Part shown: piece by piece, positions 35,134-43,689 of the stretch
Layout: each line of letters begins with the position of its first letter
How positions within the stretch are numbered: the first letter of the stretch is position 1
NCBI RefSeq assembly: GCF_901538265.1
Contig: NZ_LR593886.1
Coordinates: 3,741,738-3,805,737, forward strand
Origin: Gemmata massiliana
GTDB lineage: Bacteria; Planctomycetota; Planctomycetia; Gemmatales; Gemmataceae
DNA length: 64,000 nt
Direction: 5' to 3'
Position numbers and translations under genes: made by a program
The notes under the pieces: generated by a model
Seen by the model: the letters and a program-made list of their open reading frames with translations, nothing else
Databases searched by the model: none
What the model was told of the DNA's origin: nothing

Positions 35134-35201
35134 CACCCGCTCGTTAGCACTCGCGGTTCGCCAAAAGATTTAGGCGAACCGCGAGTGCTAACGAGCGGGT
35201 G
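35134..35201. repeat. REP-like inverted repeat B / bidirectional terminator
   Basis: A perfect 29-bp stem: 35134-35162 pairs with 35173-35201 across a 10-nt loop (AAAAGATTTA). It is followed on the plus strand by TGTTTT. It sits between convergent genes (GNAT on plus, microprotein on minus), so it may end both transcripts. Its arm shares 19 of 28 positions with the arm of the repeat at 23306-23407, in the opposite arrangement (GGCGAAC ends facing inwards rather than outwards). Confidence 0.8.
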
Positions 35202-35212
35202 GGTGTTTTAAA

Positions 35213-35335
35213 TTAGAACGACATATAGATAAAAGGCTCGATCGGCAGAGTCATGCGGAACAGCGCGTAGTGTAGGACCACCGCGACACCGAGCCCCAGC
35301 ACGAACGAAAACAGGTAGCGAGCGTACCGGATCAC
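35213..35335 (-). CDS. DltX-like microprotein with C-terminal FIYMSF motif
   Basis: A 40-residue protein found by translating the minus strand. The GTG start overlaps the SGNH stop as GTGA and has a perfect AGGAGG (35343-35348) 7 nt upstream. It has one membrane helix (YLFSFVLGLGVAVVLHYALF) and a short tail ending FIYMSF directly before TAA. This fits the C-terminal FxYxxF pattern of DltX and other microproteins that work with MBOAT and SGNH proteins, where the tyrosine is implicated in acyl transfer. Length, topology, gene order and terminus all agree. No homology search was done; this is by motif and context. Confidence 0.8.
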   Translation of the reverse strand: MIRYARYLFSFVLGLGVAVVLHYALFRMTLPIEPFIYMSF

Positions 35336-36582
35336 GGTTGGGCCTCCTCAAGGTAACCGAGCTGAGCGGCTTTGCGGCGCACGATCGGGGCGAGTTCTGC
35401 GGCCATCCGCCGGCCCCCGGCGACCGTGAGGTGAACGTGGTCGTAGTAGTCGTCGGCCCCGTAGCCCCGGCCCACCTCGACGACCGACACCCCGGCCCGC
35501 TCGTAGATCGCGCTCATGGCCGGCCCCATCGCGTCGTGCGTGAGGCGCTCGTCGGGGGACAGCAGGTTAATAAAGTGCGGGTGCAAACGAGAAGCGACCA
35601 CGATCAGCCGTTCGCGCATCGGGGCCGGGAAATCGTTGCGCAGCCCGGACTCTGCCGGGAACGTCCCCCCGAGTTCGTGGGGCGGGATCACTTCGCCCGA
35701 GGGCCGGCGCAGCACCGGGCGCAACGAGTTGATAATCGCCTGGGTGTGCGGCATGACTTGTGGTTGTAACCTCTCCAAGAGGGCCATCGCTGCGGGGGGG
35801 CAGGTCGGGTCCGGGTCCGGATAGGTCTTCCGGGCGCGGTACCACGTTTTCGCGAGCGGTTTGCACCACACGGACACGGCGTACTCGTACTCGAACCCGT
35901 TCCAGAGGTCGCGGTAATTCAGCCAGCGGTCGAGTCGGGCCTGGCGCTCCATCTCGTCGCGCCGGTTCTGATCCTTTGCACCGGGGGCGCCCGCGTCCGC
36001 CCGTTGGTCCAGTGGCAGCGCGAGGCGCGTGACGCGCTCCGGGGACTCGAGCAACCGGTCGCGGTAATAGGCGTCCCAGAAGAACCACTGGGTCGTCGGG
36101 CGCCCATCCGGTTCGCCGAGCGGGCTGGTCGGCGCGAGCCACATGTTCGTGAGGACGATCATCCGGTGGTGGCCGTCGCGGTACATCATCTCCGCGGCCA
36201 CGGTGCCGAACTCCTGGGGGTCCAGGCCGGGCAGCGCCAGGTTGATGACCTTGTACCGGTCCCCGAGTGCGGCCTGGAGCGCCCGGGTCCACACGCCGTC
36301 CGGCCCCTGCCCGCTGCCGAGGAACACCGAGTTCCCGCCCACCACGACCACGATTTGGTCGGGGCGCGCGGTTTCGTGCATTATCGCGCGCACCTGGTTC
36401 GCGCCGACCTGGTAATTGCTCCGGTAGTCCGTTTCCGCCGTGAACCGCTCGAAGTTCCGGAATATGTTGGTCCGCCCGACCGTGTGCCCGCCCCAGGCGC
36501 AGGCCGCGAATCCGACCACCACGCCGGCCAGCAGCGGCACCGGACTGATCACCCGATCGAGCAGACCATCGAACCGGGGCAT
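35332..36582 (-). CDS. SGNH-type hydrolase/acyltransferase of an O-acylation operon
   Basis: 416 residues with an N-terminal membrane anchor (PVPLLAGVVVGFAACAWGG). The extracytoplasmic part is an SGNH fold: Ser85 in VVVGGNSVFLGSG, and Asp381 with His384 in YYDHVHLTVAGG. This DltD- or AlgX-like arrangement serves to move acyl groups onto cell-surface polymers. It starts 4 bp after the MBOAT stop and its own stop overlaps the microprotein start, so all three are coupled. Target polymer unknown; planctomycetes have no teichoic acid. Confidence 0.85.
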   Translation of the reverse strand: MPRFDGLLDRVISPVPLLAGVVVGFAACAWGGHTVGRTNIFRNFERFTAETDYRSNYQVGANQVRAIMHETARPDQIVVVVGGNSVFLGSGQGPDGVWTRALQAALGDRYKVINLALPGLDPQEFGTVAAEMMYRDGHHRMIVLTNMWLAPTSPLGEPDGRPTTQWFFWDAYYRDRLLESPERVTRLALPLDQRADAGAPGAKDQNRRDEMERQARLDRWLNYRDLWNGFEYEYAVSVWCKPLAKTWYRARKTYPDPDPTCPPAAMALLERLQPQVMPHTQAIINSLRPVLRRPSGEVIPPHELGGTFPAESGLRNDFPAPMRERLIVVASRLHPHFINLLSPDERLTHDAMGPAMSAIYERAGVSVVEVGRGYGADDYYDHVHLTVAGGRRMAAELAPIVRRKAAQLGYLEEAQP

Positions 36583-36586
36583 GGCG

Positions 36587-37783
36587 TCACACCTTTACGA
36601 AGAGGAGCCGGGCCATCTTCATCGCCTCCGGCGCCGGGTAGAAGAACAACAACCAACCGATGGCGACGAACCCCATCGTGAGAACCCAGCCCACGAGCGG
36701 AACCCGGTCGAACACGAAGCCGATCCCGCGCCCGAGCGGTCCCAGTACGTCCCGGTACGTGGAGGCGACGGCGATGCCGACCCCGTGGTACAGGCCCCAC
36801 AGGAGGAAGTTCCACCCCGCGCCGTGCCACAGGCCGCAGATCGCGAACGCGATCAGCCCGTTGACCACCTTGCGCGCCACCCCGCGGCGGTTCCCCCCGA
36901 GGGCGAAGTAGATGTAGTCCCGGATCCACAAACTCAGGGAGATGTGCCACCGCCGCCAGAAGCTCGTGACGCTCCCGGCCAGGTAGGGCCAGCAGAAGTT
37001 CGCGGGGAGCCGGATCCCGAACATCCGGGCGAAGCCGATCGCCATGTCGGAGTAGCCGCTGAAGTCCCACAAGATGCGCAGCGCGAGGAGCCCCAGGAAC
37101 TGCCAGCGGTCGAGGACCGTCATTCCCGCGTAGAGCGGGGCGGAGTAGGCGATCCAACCGGTCAGGTTGTCGGCGGCGAACTTCTTCACGAGCCCGATCG
37201 CGACGCGGACCAGTCCGACCGCCACGTCCTGGCTGTTCACGCCCCCGGCGCCGCACCGGAGCGCTTCAAAGAAGTGCTGGTACCGCTTGACCGGACCGGC
37301 CACGATCGACGGCCAGAAGACGGTAAACAGGGCGAAGTCGAACGGGCTCCGGATCGGCCGGTCGCCCCGGCACACGTCGATCAGGTAGTGGACGAACTCG
37401 AACACGAAGAAGCTGATCGCGAGCGGGGCCGTGATCGCGCGGAGCCCCTGGGCGTGGGCCTCCACGAAGCCCGCCGCACCCGGCCACACCGACACCAGCA
37501 CCTGCGTGGCGAGGAACGTGGCGTACTTGTAGTAGATCAGCGCCAAGCAGCTCGCGGCGATGCCCGCGTAACACGGCCCGCGCCAGCGCGTGAGCCCCGC
37601 CAGATAGACGAACGTCCCCAGCACGACGATCGGAACGACCCCGGCCGGACCCGCGAAGTGCGTGTGGAACGTGACGCTACCGACGAGTAGGATCAAGCGG
37701 CGAAACGCCGGGAATGGGCAGAACCAATATACCGGGTAAAGTGAGACAATGAAAAATACGAACCAATAAGTCAAGAACAACAT
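36587..37783 (-). CDS. MBOAT family O-acyltransferase
   Basis: 398 residues with about ten membrane helices, homologous by motif to DltB and AlgI. FWRRWHISLSLWIRDYIYF and the active-site CGLWHGAGWNFLLWG are visible, with His320 as the catalytic histidine. MBOAT proteins pass an acyl group across the membrane to a partner on the outer face. It is the first gene of the MBOAT-SGNH-microprotein operon. The ATG at 37783 has no strong ribosome-binding site that I can see; a promoter should lie in the 581-bp region upstream. Confidence 0.93.
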   Translation of the reverse strand: MLFLTYWFVFFIVSLYPVYWFCPFPAFRRLILLVGSVTFHTHFAGPAGVVPIVVLGTFVYLAGLTRWRGPCYAGIAASCLALIYYKYATFLATQVLVSVWPGAAGFVEAHAQGLRAITAPLAISFFVFEFVHYLIDVCRGDRPIRSPFDFALFTVFWPSIVAGPVKRYQHFFEALRCGAGGVNSQDVAVGLVRVAIGLVKKFAADNLTGWIAYSAPLYAGMTVLDRWQFLGLLALRILWDFSGYSDMAIGFARMFGIRLPANFCWPYLAGSVTSFWRRWHISLSLWIRDYIYFALGGNRRGVARKVVNGLIAFAICGLWHGAGWNFLLWGLYHGVGIAVASTYRDVLGPLGRGIGFVFDRVPLVGWVLTMGFVAIGWLLFFYPAPEAMKMARLLFVKV

Positions 37784-38364
37784 AGGGGTCGCCCCAGACC
37801 AGTGATTCGCAGACTTTTTCAGTACCCGTATCGGCCCGTCACGAGCCTCGACTGCAACATTTTCGCCGCATGATTGTCAGGTCGTTAGGCGAGTAATGCC
37901 CGATCTGTTCTGGGAGCGGAGGGGTAGAAAAGATCGTACGGGGGCGAAACCTCACGTCGCGCGATTCGCCGGAATCCGGTCTTTACAAATACTGAACATA
38001 AGTTTAAAATTCATCGAGGTGAATCGGCCCACGGCGTGCGTGGTCGTGAGGCGCTTTGCGGTTACGAAGCGGGCAAGAAATGGAGAAAATGGCGGAGGAT
38101 GTTAGCCGAATCAGCGCCGGGAACGTCTGCCGAGTAGCATAACCTCCAGGAAAATGGAGAAAATGATACAAGATGTTACGGCCGAAACGGGGAACTGGTC
38201 ACGTATCGGCACAGGTTCGCAAGAAATCTCAGTCGTTAATGTGTTTCTCAGCGGGGGCACTGGCTCCCGGACCCGAAAACGTTAGCAATTGTTAGCAGGG
38301 CTTCCCGAGGCCCATTACAAGTGGGGTGGTTCGTGGAAGAACGTCAACGCGGATTGATGCGCGA
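37784..38364. promoter_or_regulatory. Divergent intergenic region with repeats
   Basis: 581 bp between the MBOAT gene (minus) and an ABC permease (plus), AT-rich for this genome. AAATGGAGAAAATG occurs twice, at 38078-38091 and 38152-38165, each followed within 9 nt by ATGTTA. GTTAGCAATTGTTAGC lies at 38281-38296; its first 14 nt recur at 62549-62562. No gene supported; a 69-codon frame at 37896-38105 has no features of a real protein. Confidence 0.5.
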
Positions 38365-39417
38365 ATGAGTAACGAACCACTGACCGCGCTTGAGAGCGGC
38401 CCGCGCACGGCGCCCCCCGATCAGCTCCCGAGTGTGCTCCGCGCGTGGGTTGTGCTCGTCGTGCAGAGCTTTCAGCGGCACTGGCGCGTGCGGCAGATGG
38501 GCTGGGTGTCGGTGGCGCTGCTCGGGCTGGTCGTGTTGTGGGTTTCGGTCGTCACGGTTCGCGGGGGCTGGGATCTCGCGAATCAGAGGGCGCGCCGGAG
38601 TGCGAACACCAACGCGGAAGAGGCCGCGCGCCTCACCCCCGGTTACCGTTACCGCGCCCTCGACGCGGATGAAATGCTGTTCTTCCGAATGCACGAGGTT
38701 CCGAACCCGCTGAACCCGACCGAAGACGCACTGACCTCGCTGATGCTGTCGATCCCGCAAGCCGCGATGCGGTCCGAAGCGTTCCTCAAGAGCTGGGCCT
38801 TCATGACCTACTCGCGGTGGGTCATCATGCTCGTGTTCATGGGGTTCATTTTGCCACTGTTCACGCTCTCTTACGCGAGCGGGGCGTTCGGCACGGATCG
38901 CGAGAGCCGCTCGCTCGTGTGGCTCATGACGCGGCCCATCCCGCGGAGCGGTATCTACTTAGCGAAATTCCTCGGCACGCTCCCGTGGTGCGTTTCGTTC
39001 GGCGCGGGCGGGTTCGTGGCGGTGTGCCTTGCGGCGGGCGACATCGGGCGCGAGGCGCTGACGCGGTACTGGCCCGCGGTCGCGATGGGAACGGTCGCGT
39101 TCTCGGCGCTGTTCCACCTGATCGGTGCGATCTTTCGCCGACCGGTTGTGGTGGGGCTCGTGTACGTGTTCTTTTTCGAGACGGTGGTGGCGGCCCTGCC
39201 GGGCAGTTTGAAGTTACTGAGCCTGACCTTTTACGTTCGCTCGTTGATGTATAATGAAGCCGTGGCCGCGGGGCACCCCGGTGACATGCTCCCCGCGATC
39301 ACCAGTCAGGCCGTCTCGTCTGAAACCGCGTGGGCGGTGCTGGCCGCAGCGCCGGTTGTTATTACGATCATCGGTATGTGGCTGTTTTCCCGGTCCGAGT
39401 ACCGCGACGATATTTGA
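38365..39417 (+). CDS. ABC-2-type transporter permease
   Basis: 350 residues from the ATG at 38365. Six membrane helices: one near residue 50, then a soluble loop of about 80 residues, and five from about residue 155 on (for example WVIMLVFMGFILPLFTLSYA and TAWAVLAAAPVVITIIGMWL). The block GTDRESRSLVWLMTRPIPRSG after helix 2 is the ABC-2 coupling motif. No ATPase gene is adjacent; it may pair with one of the ATPases at 30994-34307 or with one outside. Cytidylate kinase-like follows 50 bp downstream. Confidence 0.85.
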   Translation: MSNEPLTALESGPRTAPPDQLPSVLRAWVVLVVQSFQRHWRVRQMGWVSVALLGLVVLWVSVVTVRGGWDLANQRARRSANTNAEEAARLTPGYRYRALDADEMLFFRMHEVPNPLNPTEDALTSLMLSIPQAAMRSEAFLKSWAFMTYSRWVIMLVFMGFILPLFTLSYASGAFGTDRESRSLVWLMTRPIPRSGIYLAKFLGTLPWCVSFGAGGFVAVCLAAGDIGREALTRYWPAVAMGTVAFSALFHLIGAIFRRPVVVGLVYVFFFETVVAALPGSLKLLSLTFYVRSLMYNEAVAAGHPGDMLPAITSQAVSSETAWAVLAAAPVVITIIGMWLFSRSEYRDDI

Positions 39418-39467
39418 CCCGGTACTCGGCCGGTGCCTGCCGGGGTGAGTTACGAACGAAGGTTCCC

Positions 39468-40199
39468 ATGCCCCCGCCTCCCGAATTTGTTCACGCGCCG
39501 ATGCACGGGTACCGCGGCGATGACACCCGTGCGTCACTCACGCACCCGCGCGGGCTGACCGTCGCCATCAGTCGGCAAGCCGGCTCGCGCGGAACCGCCA
39601 TCGCGCACAAAGTTGCGGACATCCTCTCGTGGCAGGTGTTCGACCACGACACGCTCGATTACCTCGTTCAAAACGACACCGCTCGCGCGCAGCTCCTTGC
39701 GGATGTGCCCGCTGACGCGATGCTCTGGGCCGACGCCCAACTCGCGCACCTCCAGCGCGCCCGCAACCTCTCCGGCTCCCCCGACGCGCTCCGCCTCGTG
39801 CGGCTCGTGCTCACGGTGGCCGCGCGGGGGAACGTCGTGATTCTGGGGCGGGCCGCGGGGTTCATGCTCCCACCGGAAACGACGATCCACGTTCGCATCA
39901 TCGCGCCGGACGAAGCGCGGATCGCGTATGTGGCCCAGGAACTCCGCATGACCCGGCCGGAAGCGGCCGAAGAGGTTCGCGCGCGCGACGAGCGCCGGGC
40001 ACTGTTCCTCGACCGCACGCTCGCGCTCGACCCGGCGGACCTGACCGCCTACGACGCGGTGGTGAACTCCGAGCGCCTCGGGGTCGAGGGGACGGCGCAG
40101 TTCATCGGCTGGGCGGTTCGGACCAAGCAGATGTTCACGGAACTGGCCGACGAACCACCCCCACCGTTCACCGATCTTGATGAACTGGCAGGGGCGTAA
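39468..40199 (+). CDS. Cytidylate kinase-like family protein
   Basis: 243 residues from the ATG at 39468 (AAGG upstream). The N-terminal block LTVAISRQAGSRGTAIAHKVADILSW matches the cytidylate kinase-like family: the loop reads GSRG rather than a full P-loop GxxGxGKS and has no lysine in the usual place. VFDHDTLDYL and GNVVILGRAAGFML follow, both typical. The family is thought to phosphorylate nucleotides, but most members are uncharacterised. The stop overlaps the next start as TAATG, which couples it to purine nucleoside phosphorylase and supports a nucleotide-salvage role. Confidence 0.8.
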   Translation: MPPPPEFVHAPMHGYRGDDTRASLTHPRGLTVAISRQAGSRGTAIAHKVADILSWQVFDHDTLDYLVQNDTARAQLLADVPADAMLWADAQLAHLQRARNLSGSPDALRLVRLVLTVAARGNVVILGRAAGFMLPPETTIHVRIIAPDEARIAYVAQELRMTRPEAAEEVRARDERRALFLDRTLALDPADLTAYDAVVNSERLGVEGTAQFIGWAVRTKQMFTELADEPPPPFTDLDELAGA

Positions 40200-40987
40200 T
40201 GCCGGTGCTCGCTGAGTTTGCCGAATTCGCACGCGCGGTCCGCGCCCGGTCTCCACGAACGGCCGTCGTTCTCGGTTCTGGCCTGGGGACTGCGGCGGCC
40301 GCGTTCACCGCTCACGCTTCGATCGGCTTCGGCCACATTCCCGGGCTGGTTCCGCCGTCGGTTCAGGGCCACGGCGGGAGCCTTGCTGTCGGTGAATGGG
40401 CCGATAACCCTGCGCTCCTCTTCTCGGGTCGGTTACACGTCTACGAAGGGCACCCGTGGGATACCATCACGGCTGCCGTTCGCACCGTTGCGGAACTCGG
40501 AGCAACTCGCATTGTGCTGACGAATGCGGCCGGCGGAATCCACCCGGCGCTTCACCCCGGCGGACTGATGGCAATTCGCGGGCACATCAAGTGGCTCGGT
40601 CCGAAGTCGTGGCGTGCGCTCGCGAATAACGCGAACGCTCCGTCGCCATATTCCCCGCACCTGATCGAAGTGCTACACGCACACGAAGTAGCAGCGAAGC
40701 GTGAGCTGCTCGCGGGCGTATACGCGACGCTGACTGGACCGAGTTACGAGACGCCCGCGGAGATCCGCGCGCTAGCCGCAATCGGTGCGGACGCGGTCGG
40801 CATGTCTACCGCGTTGGAGGCAGAAGAAGCGGCTCGCTTGGGTCTGGAAGTCGCTGCGATTTCGTGCATTACGAACAAGGCCGCGGGCCTCAGTGACACG
40901 GCTCTCGACCACACAGAAGTGCTAACGAACGCCCAACTTGCGGTCACCCGAATGGGAGAACTGCTGACGTGCCTCGTTCGCGAATAG
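40199..40987 (+). CDS. Purine-nucleoside phosphorylase
   Basis: 262 residues, close to the family's usual 270. It cleaves purine nucleosides with phosphate into base and ribose-1-phosphate. Family motifs: VVLGSGLG near residue 23 (phosphate site), then GRLHVYEGHPWD, VLTNAAGGIHP near residue 98, GPSYETPAEIRALAAIGADAVGMST near residues 180-205, and CITNKAAGLS. The normal N-base contact region is intact. Start overlaps the cytidylate kinase-like stop. MTA phosphorylases are relatives, but the GMST and CITNKAAG motifs favour PNP. Confidence 0.92.
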   Translation: MPVLAEFAEFARAVRARSPRTAVVLGSGLGTAAAAFTAHASIGFGHIPGLVPPSVQGHGGSLAVGEWADNPALLFSGRLHVYEGHPWDTITAAVRTVAELGATRIVLTNAAGGIHPALHPGGLMAIRGHIKWLGPKSWRALANNANAPSPYSPHLIEVLHAHEVAAKRELLAGVYATLTGPSYETPAEIRALAAIGADAVGMSTALEAEEAARLGLEVAAISCITNKAAGLSDTALDHTEVLTNAQLAVTRMGELLTCLVRE

Positions 40988-41151
40988 CCGGGGTGAAGGG
41001 CCGCGGAGGTTGGGGCAGTTCGTATTCGCGGCATTTTGGGTAACACATTTCCGCGCATTTCGCTTTCCTTCGTGGCGCACATCCGCGGCCTCTGCCCTTG
41101 TGCCTCTGCCGGGATATCGAACATCGCGTAGCGTCGAAAATCGAGGATCAC

Positions 41152-42564
41152 GTGACCCAACCGACTGCGAACCTCGTGGACCAGATCGAGCGCCTTGGCG
41201 GACGACCCGCTTCGACGGGACACCCGCTACTGGACGCGGTGTGGCCGGACGAGTGGTACTACCGGCTCGCACCGGATTTCGGACCGGATCGGCTCAAACT
41301 CGGGCGCGCGACCCCCGGACCCGCGGTCGAAGAAGCACTTCAACCCTACCCCGGGGCCGTTTGCTTCGGCCGAGATGAGTACGACGACTTACTACTCTTG
41401 CTCCTCCCGGACGGTACCTCAATCGCACTAAACACGTTTCTGGAGAGGGCAACTCCAGCAGAATCACCCGCCGAATTGCTCGCCAAACTCGAACTGGACG
41501 TCGCGTCCAGTTCCGTGGCCGTTCCCTGGCACGCGGAACGCTTCTACCGGACCTTTAACGGGAGCGTGGTGTTCTCGATCGCGGTCTACGATGAGTGCCG
41601 GGCCGTGGTTCTGTCTGTGCCCAATGGAACCAATCAATCTGGGCTACCGACCAGCTCCGTATACGAACTGGACCCGGATGGAGCCGTCGGGGTTTTCCAA
41701 TCCCCGGGGCTGCCGACCGAACAGGAGAACTTCCTTTGCTCGAACGCAATGAGCCTGAAAGAAGAACTCGAATTCGGGCTTCCTCCCGCGGCACTTGCGG
41801 CACCACCGAGCGCGCCGCCAGCGTACCCGGGGGAAACGCTCAGCCCCGTCATTCTCCGACACATCTATCGCCTTGGCGGAACACTTCCTCCCCCTTCAAC
41901 GCAGCCCGTTCCAGCAAACTGGAACGGTTTTCCCCTGCCGGAACCGCTTCGGCGCTTCCTGTTCGACACGAAGTGGACTGCCGGGCGTGTGTTTGAGGGC
42001 GATGGCTACCTTCGTGTTTGGTCCTATCAGCCGGCGGTAATGGACCTCGGGAGCGGTTCGTATCCGTTCAACCGAGAGCACCCGGACGCAATCGTGCTCG
42101 GGATCGCAGACGGAGGGAATTACTTCCTTCTGACTTTCGCGAGTGCGCCTGACCCCACCAACCCGCCGGTCTACCGCCTGGACCACGATGAGTACGACGT
42201 GCCGGCCAGTGGACCGATACTGCTCTCGGAGTTTCTCGCGAGCTTGGGATCGGACTTGCGCGCTGAACAGCACCAGCGCGCCCCAGAACTCGATCGGCCG
42301 CCACAATTCGGGCAGGCGCCCGAACTCAACTGCCTCTTTCGCACCACGAACGGGAGCCTCGTCTGGGTGCGGTCTGTCGATGACACGGGAGCCGACGTCA
42401 TAGTCCTGACGGGCGGCCACACACTCGAACGCGACTGTATCCTGGGGCGGTACCCGTGCGAGGTGTATCGTGTGAACGGGCACGGACAGTACGAAGGGCC
42501 GTACATCTGGGATCTCCGGGCGCAACTGTCTTTGGTCGAGTTACTCCCCACTCCTTCCGTGTGA
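41152..42564 (+). CDS. SMI1/KNR4 (SUKH)-like hypothetical protein
   Basis: 470 residues from a GTG at 41152 with GAGG 5 nt upstream; upstream in-frame sequence looks non-coding. No signal peptide or membrane helix. The part around residues 240-380 resembles a SUKH/SMI1-KNR4 domain: PLPEPLRRFLFDTKW, then AIVLGIADGGNYFLLTFA and VYRLDHDEYD. The first 110 residues contain a similar pattern (AVCFGRDEYDDLLLLLLPDG), and another is near the end, so the protein may be an array of three or four related units. SUKH proteins are frequent immunity proteins against toxins, but there is no toxin gene nearby. Function unknown. Confidence 0.6.
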   Translation: MTQPTANLVDQIERLGGRPASTGHPLLDAVWPDEWYYRLAPDFGPDRLKLGRATPGPAVEEALQPYPGAVCFGRDEYDDLLLLLLPDGTSIALNTFLERATPAESPAELLAKLELDVASSSVAVPWHAERFYRTFNGSVVFSIAVYDECRAVVLSVPNGTNQSGLPTSSVYELDPDGAVGVFQSPGLPTEQENFLCSNAMSLKEELEFGLPPAALAAPPSAPPAYPGETLSPVILRHIYRLGGTLPPPSTQPVPANWNGFPLPEPLRRFLFDTKWTAGRVFEGDGYLRVWSYQPAVMDLGSGSYPFNREHPDAIVLGIADGGNYFLLTFASAPDPTNPPVYRLDHDEYDVPASGPILLSEFLASLGSDLRAEQHQRAPELDRPPQFGQAPELNCLFRTTNGSLVWVRSVDDTGADVIVLTGGHTLERDCILGRYPCEVYRVNGHGQYEGPYIWDLRAQLSLVELLPTPSV

Positions 42565-42669
42565 CCGGGTGCCGGCTGGTGCGGTTCCGTTCTGGCTCGA
42601 ACGGCGACGAGTTTGTAGATTGCGACCAGACGCTTACGACGCCCCCGTTTTGATCGCGTTGAGGGACAA

Positions 42670-43374
42670 ATGGCGGATCGGCCCGTTGCTATCGTGACTG
42701 CCGCGAGTCGTGGAATGGGGGCGGCCTGTGCCCGTGAGCTGTCGCGCCGCGGGTACGATCTCGCATTGATGGCCCGGTCTGACGAGATTCACGTTCTGGC
42801 GCGTGAGTTGGGCGCTGTGGCTGTGACCGGCACGGTTACCAGTGAGAGCGACTTGCGCGGGCTTATCGATGTGGCCCTCGGGCGCTACGATCGGATCGAT
42901 GCGGTGGTAAACAACACCGGGCACGCCGCGAAAGGTGACCTCCTCGCTCTCACCGACGACGATTGGCACGCTGGGTTCGACCTGCTGTTCATGAACGTCG
43001 TGCGAGTCGCTCGACTGGTGACGCCGACTCTTGTCGCCCGGAGGACGGGTTCGATTGTGAACGTGTCGTCGTTCGCTGCGGTCGAACCTTCGCTCAAGTT
43101 CCCGGTGTCGTCTTCCGTGCGTGCCGCGTTGGGAGCGTACACCAAACTGTACAGCGAGCAGTTCGCCGGGGCCGGTTTGCGGATGAACAACGTGCTCCCG
43201 GGGTTTATCGACACGTACCCGGCCGACGACGCGACGCGGGCGGCGATTCCGACCGGGCGACAGGGGACGGCCGAAGAAGTCGCCCGGGTCGTCGGGTTCC
43301 TGGCCTCGAACGAATCGAGTTACGTCACCGGACAGAGCTTGCTCGTCGATGGCGGGCTGGTTCGCAGCATGTAG
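42670..43374 (+). CDS. SDR family oxidoreductase
   Basis: 234 residues, classical SDR of the FabG-like group. VTAASRGMGAACARELSRRG binds the cofactor near residue 10, NNTGHA lies near residue 78, and NVSSFAAVEPSLKFPVSSSVRAALGAYTKLYSEQ spans the catalytic part; the usual Tyr of YxxxK is not plainly visible (SVRAALG occupies it), as in some divergent members. SYVTGQSLLVDGGLVRSM ends the protein. Monocistronic as far as I can see; a hairpin follows at 43474-43500. Confidence 0.82.
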   Translation: MADRPVAIVTAASRGMGAACARELSRRGYDLALMARSDEIHVLARELGAVAVTGTVTSESDLRGLIDVALGRYDRIDAVVNNTGHAAKGDLLALTDDDWHAGFDLLFMNVVRVARLVTPTLVARRTGSIVNVSSFAAVEPSLKFPVSSSVRAALGAYTKLYSEQFAGAGLRMNNVLPGFIDTYPADDATRAAIPTGRQGTAEEVARVVGFLASNESSYVTGQSLLVDGGLVRSM

Positions 43375-43689
43375 CCGGTTCCGGGACCGCGGTCGAAGAC
43401 ACGAAATGTCCGCGTTCGCAGTTGACGTGCTCGTTTGCGGCACCTACGATCTTCTTTCAATCCAACTTCTACCCCACCGGGACATCAGCCCTCCCGGTGG
43501 TCGATGCTTCGGCTGATCGACGTGTAGCAACTTTTACACAACAACCCTAGCAATAACCCCGCGCGCACTTTGTGTGCGGGTTACGTGCCCCGTCCGTCTA
43601 TGAGCGGTTCGGGTACCATCAGACCCGCCGGGCCGTGAGCCAAGTCCGGCGGTCGCGTCGCGCGTTCGCGCGGCGAATCGGCTCTTGCG
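43375..43689 (+). terminator. Intergenic region with hairpins
   Basis: 315 bp between the SDR and the zinc-ribbon gene. CCACCGGG at 43474-43481 pairs with CCCGGTGG at 43493-43500 (8 bp, 11-nt loop), and CGCGCAC pairs with GTGTGCG at 43562-43578 around TTT. The first may end SDR transcription, although it lacks a T-run. No gene seen. Confidence 0.35.

Noticed and set aside
35134-35201. Possible CRISPR repeat pair
   Set aside because: Only two arms in inverted orientation with a 10-nt loop; no direct array or cas gene.
37896-38105. Possible 69-residue protein
   Set aside because: No ribosome-binding site, no domain, and it overlaps the repeat-rich regulatory region.
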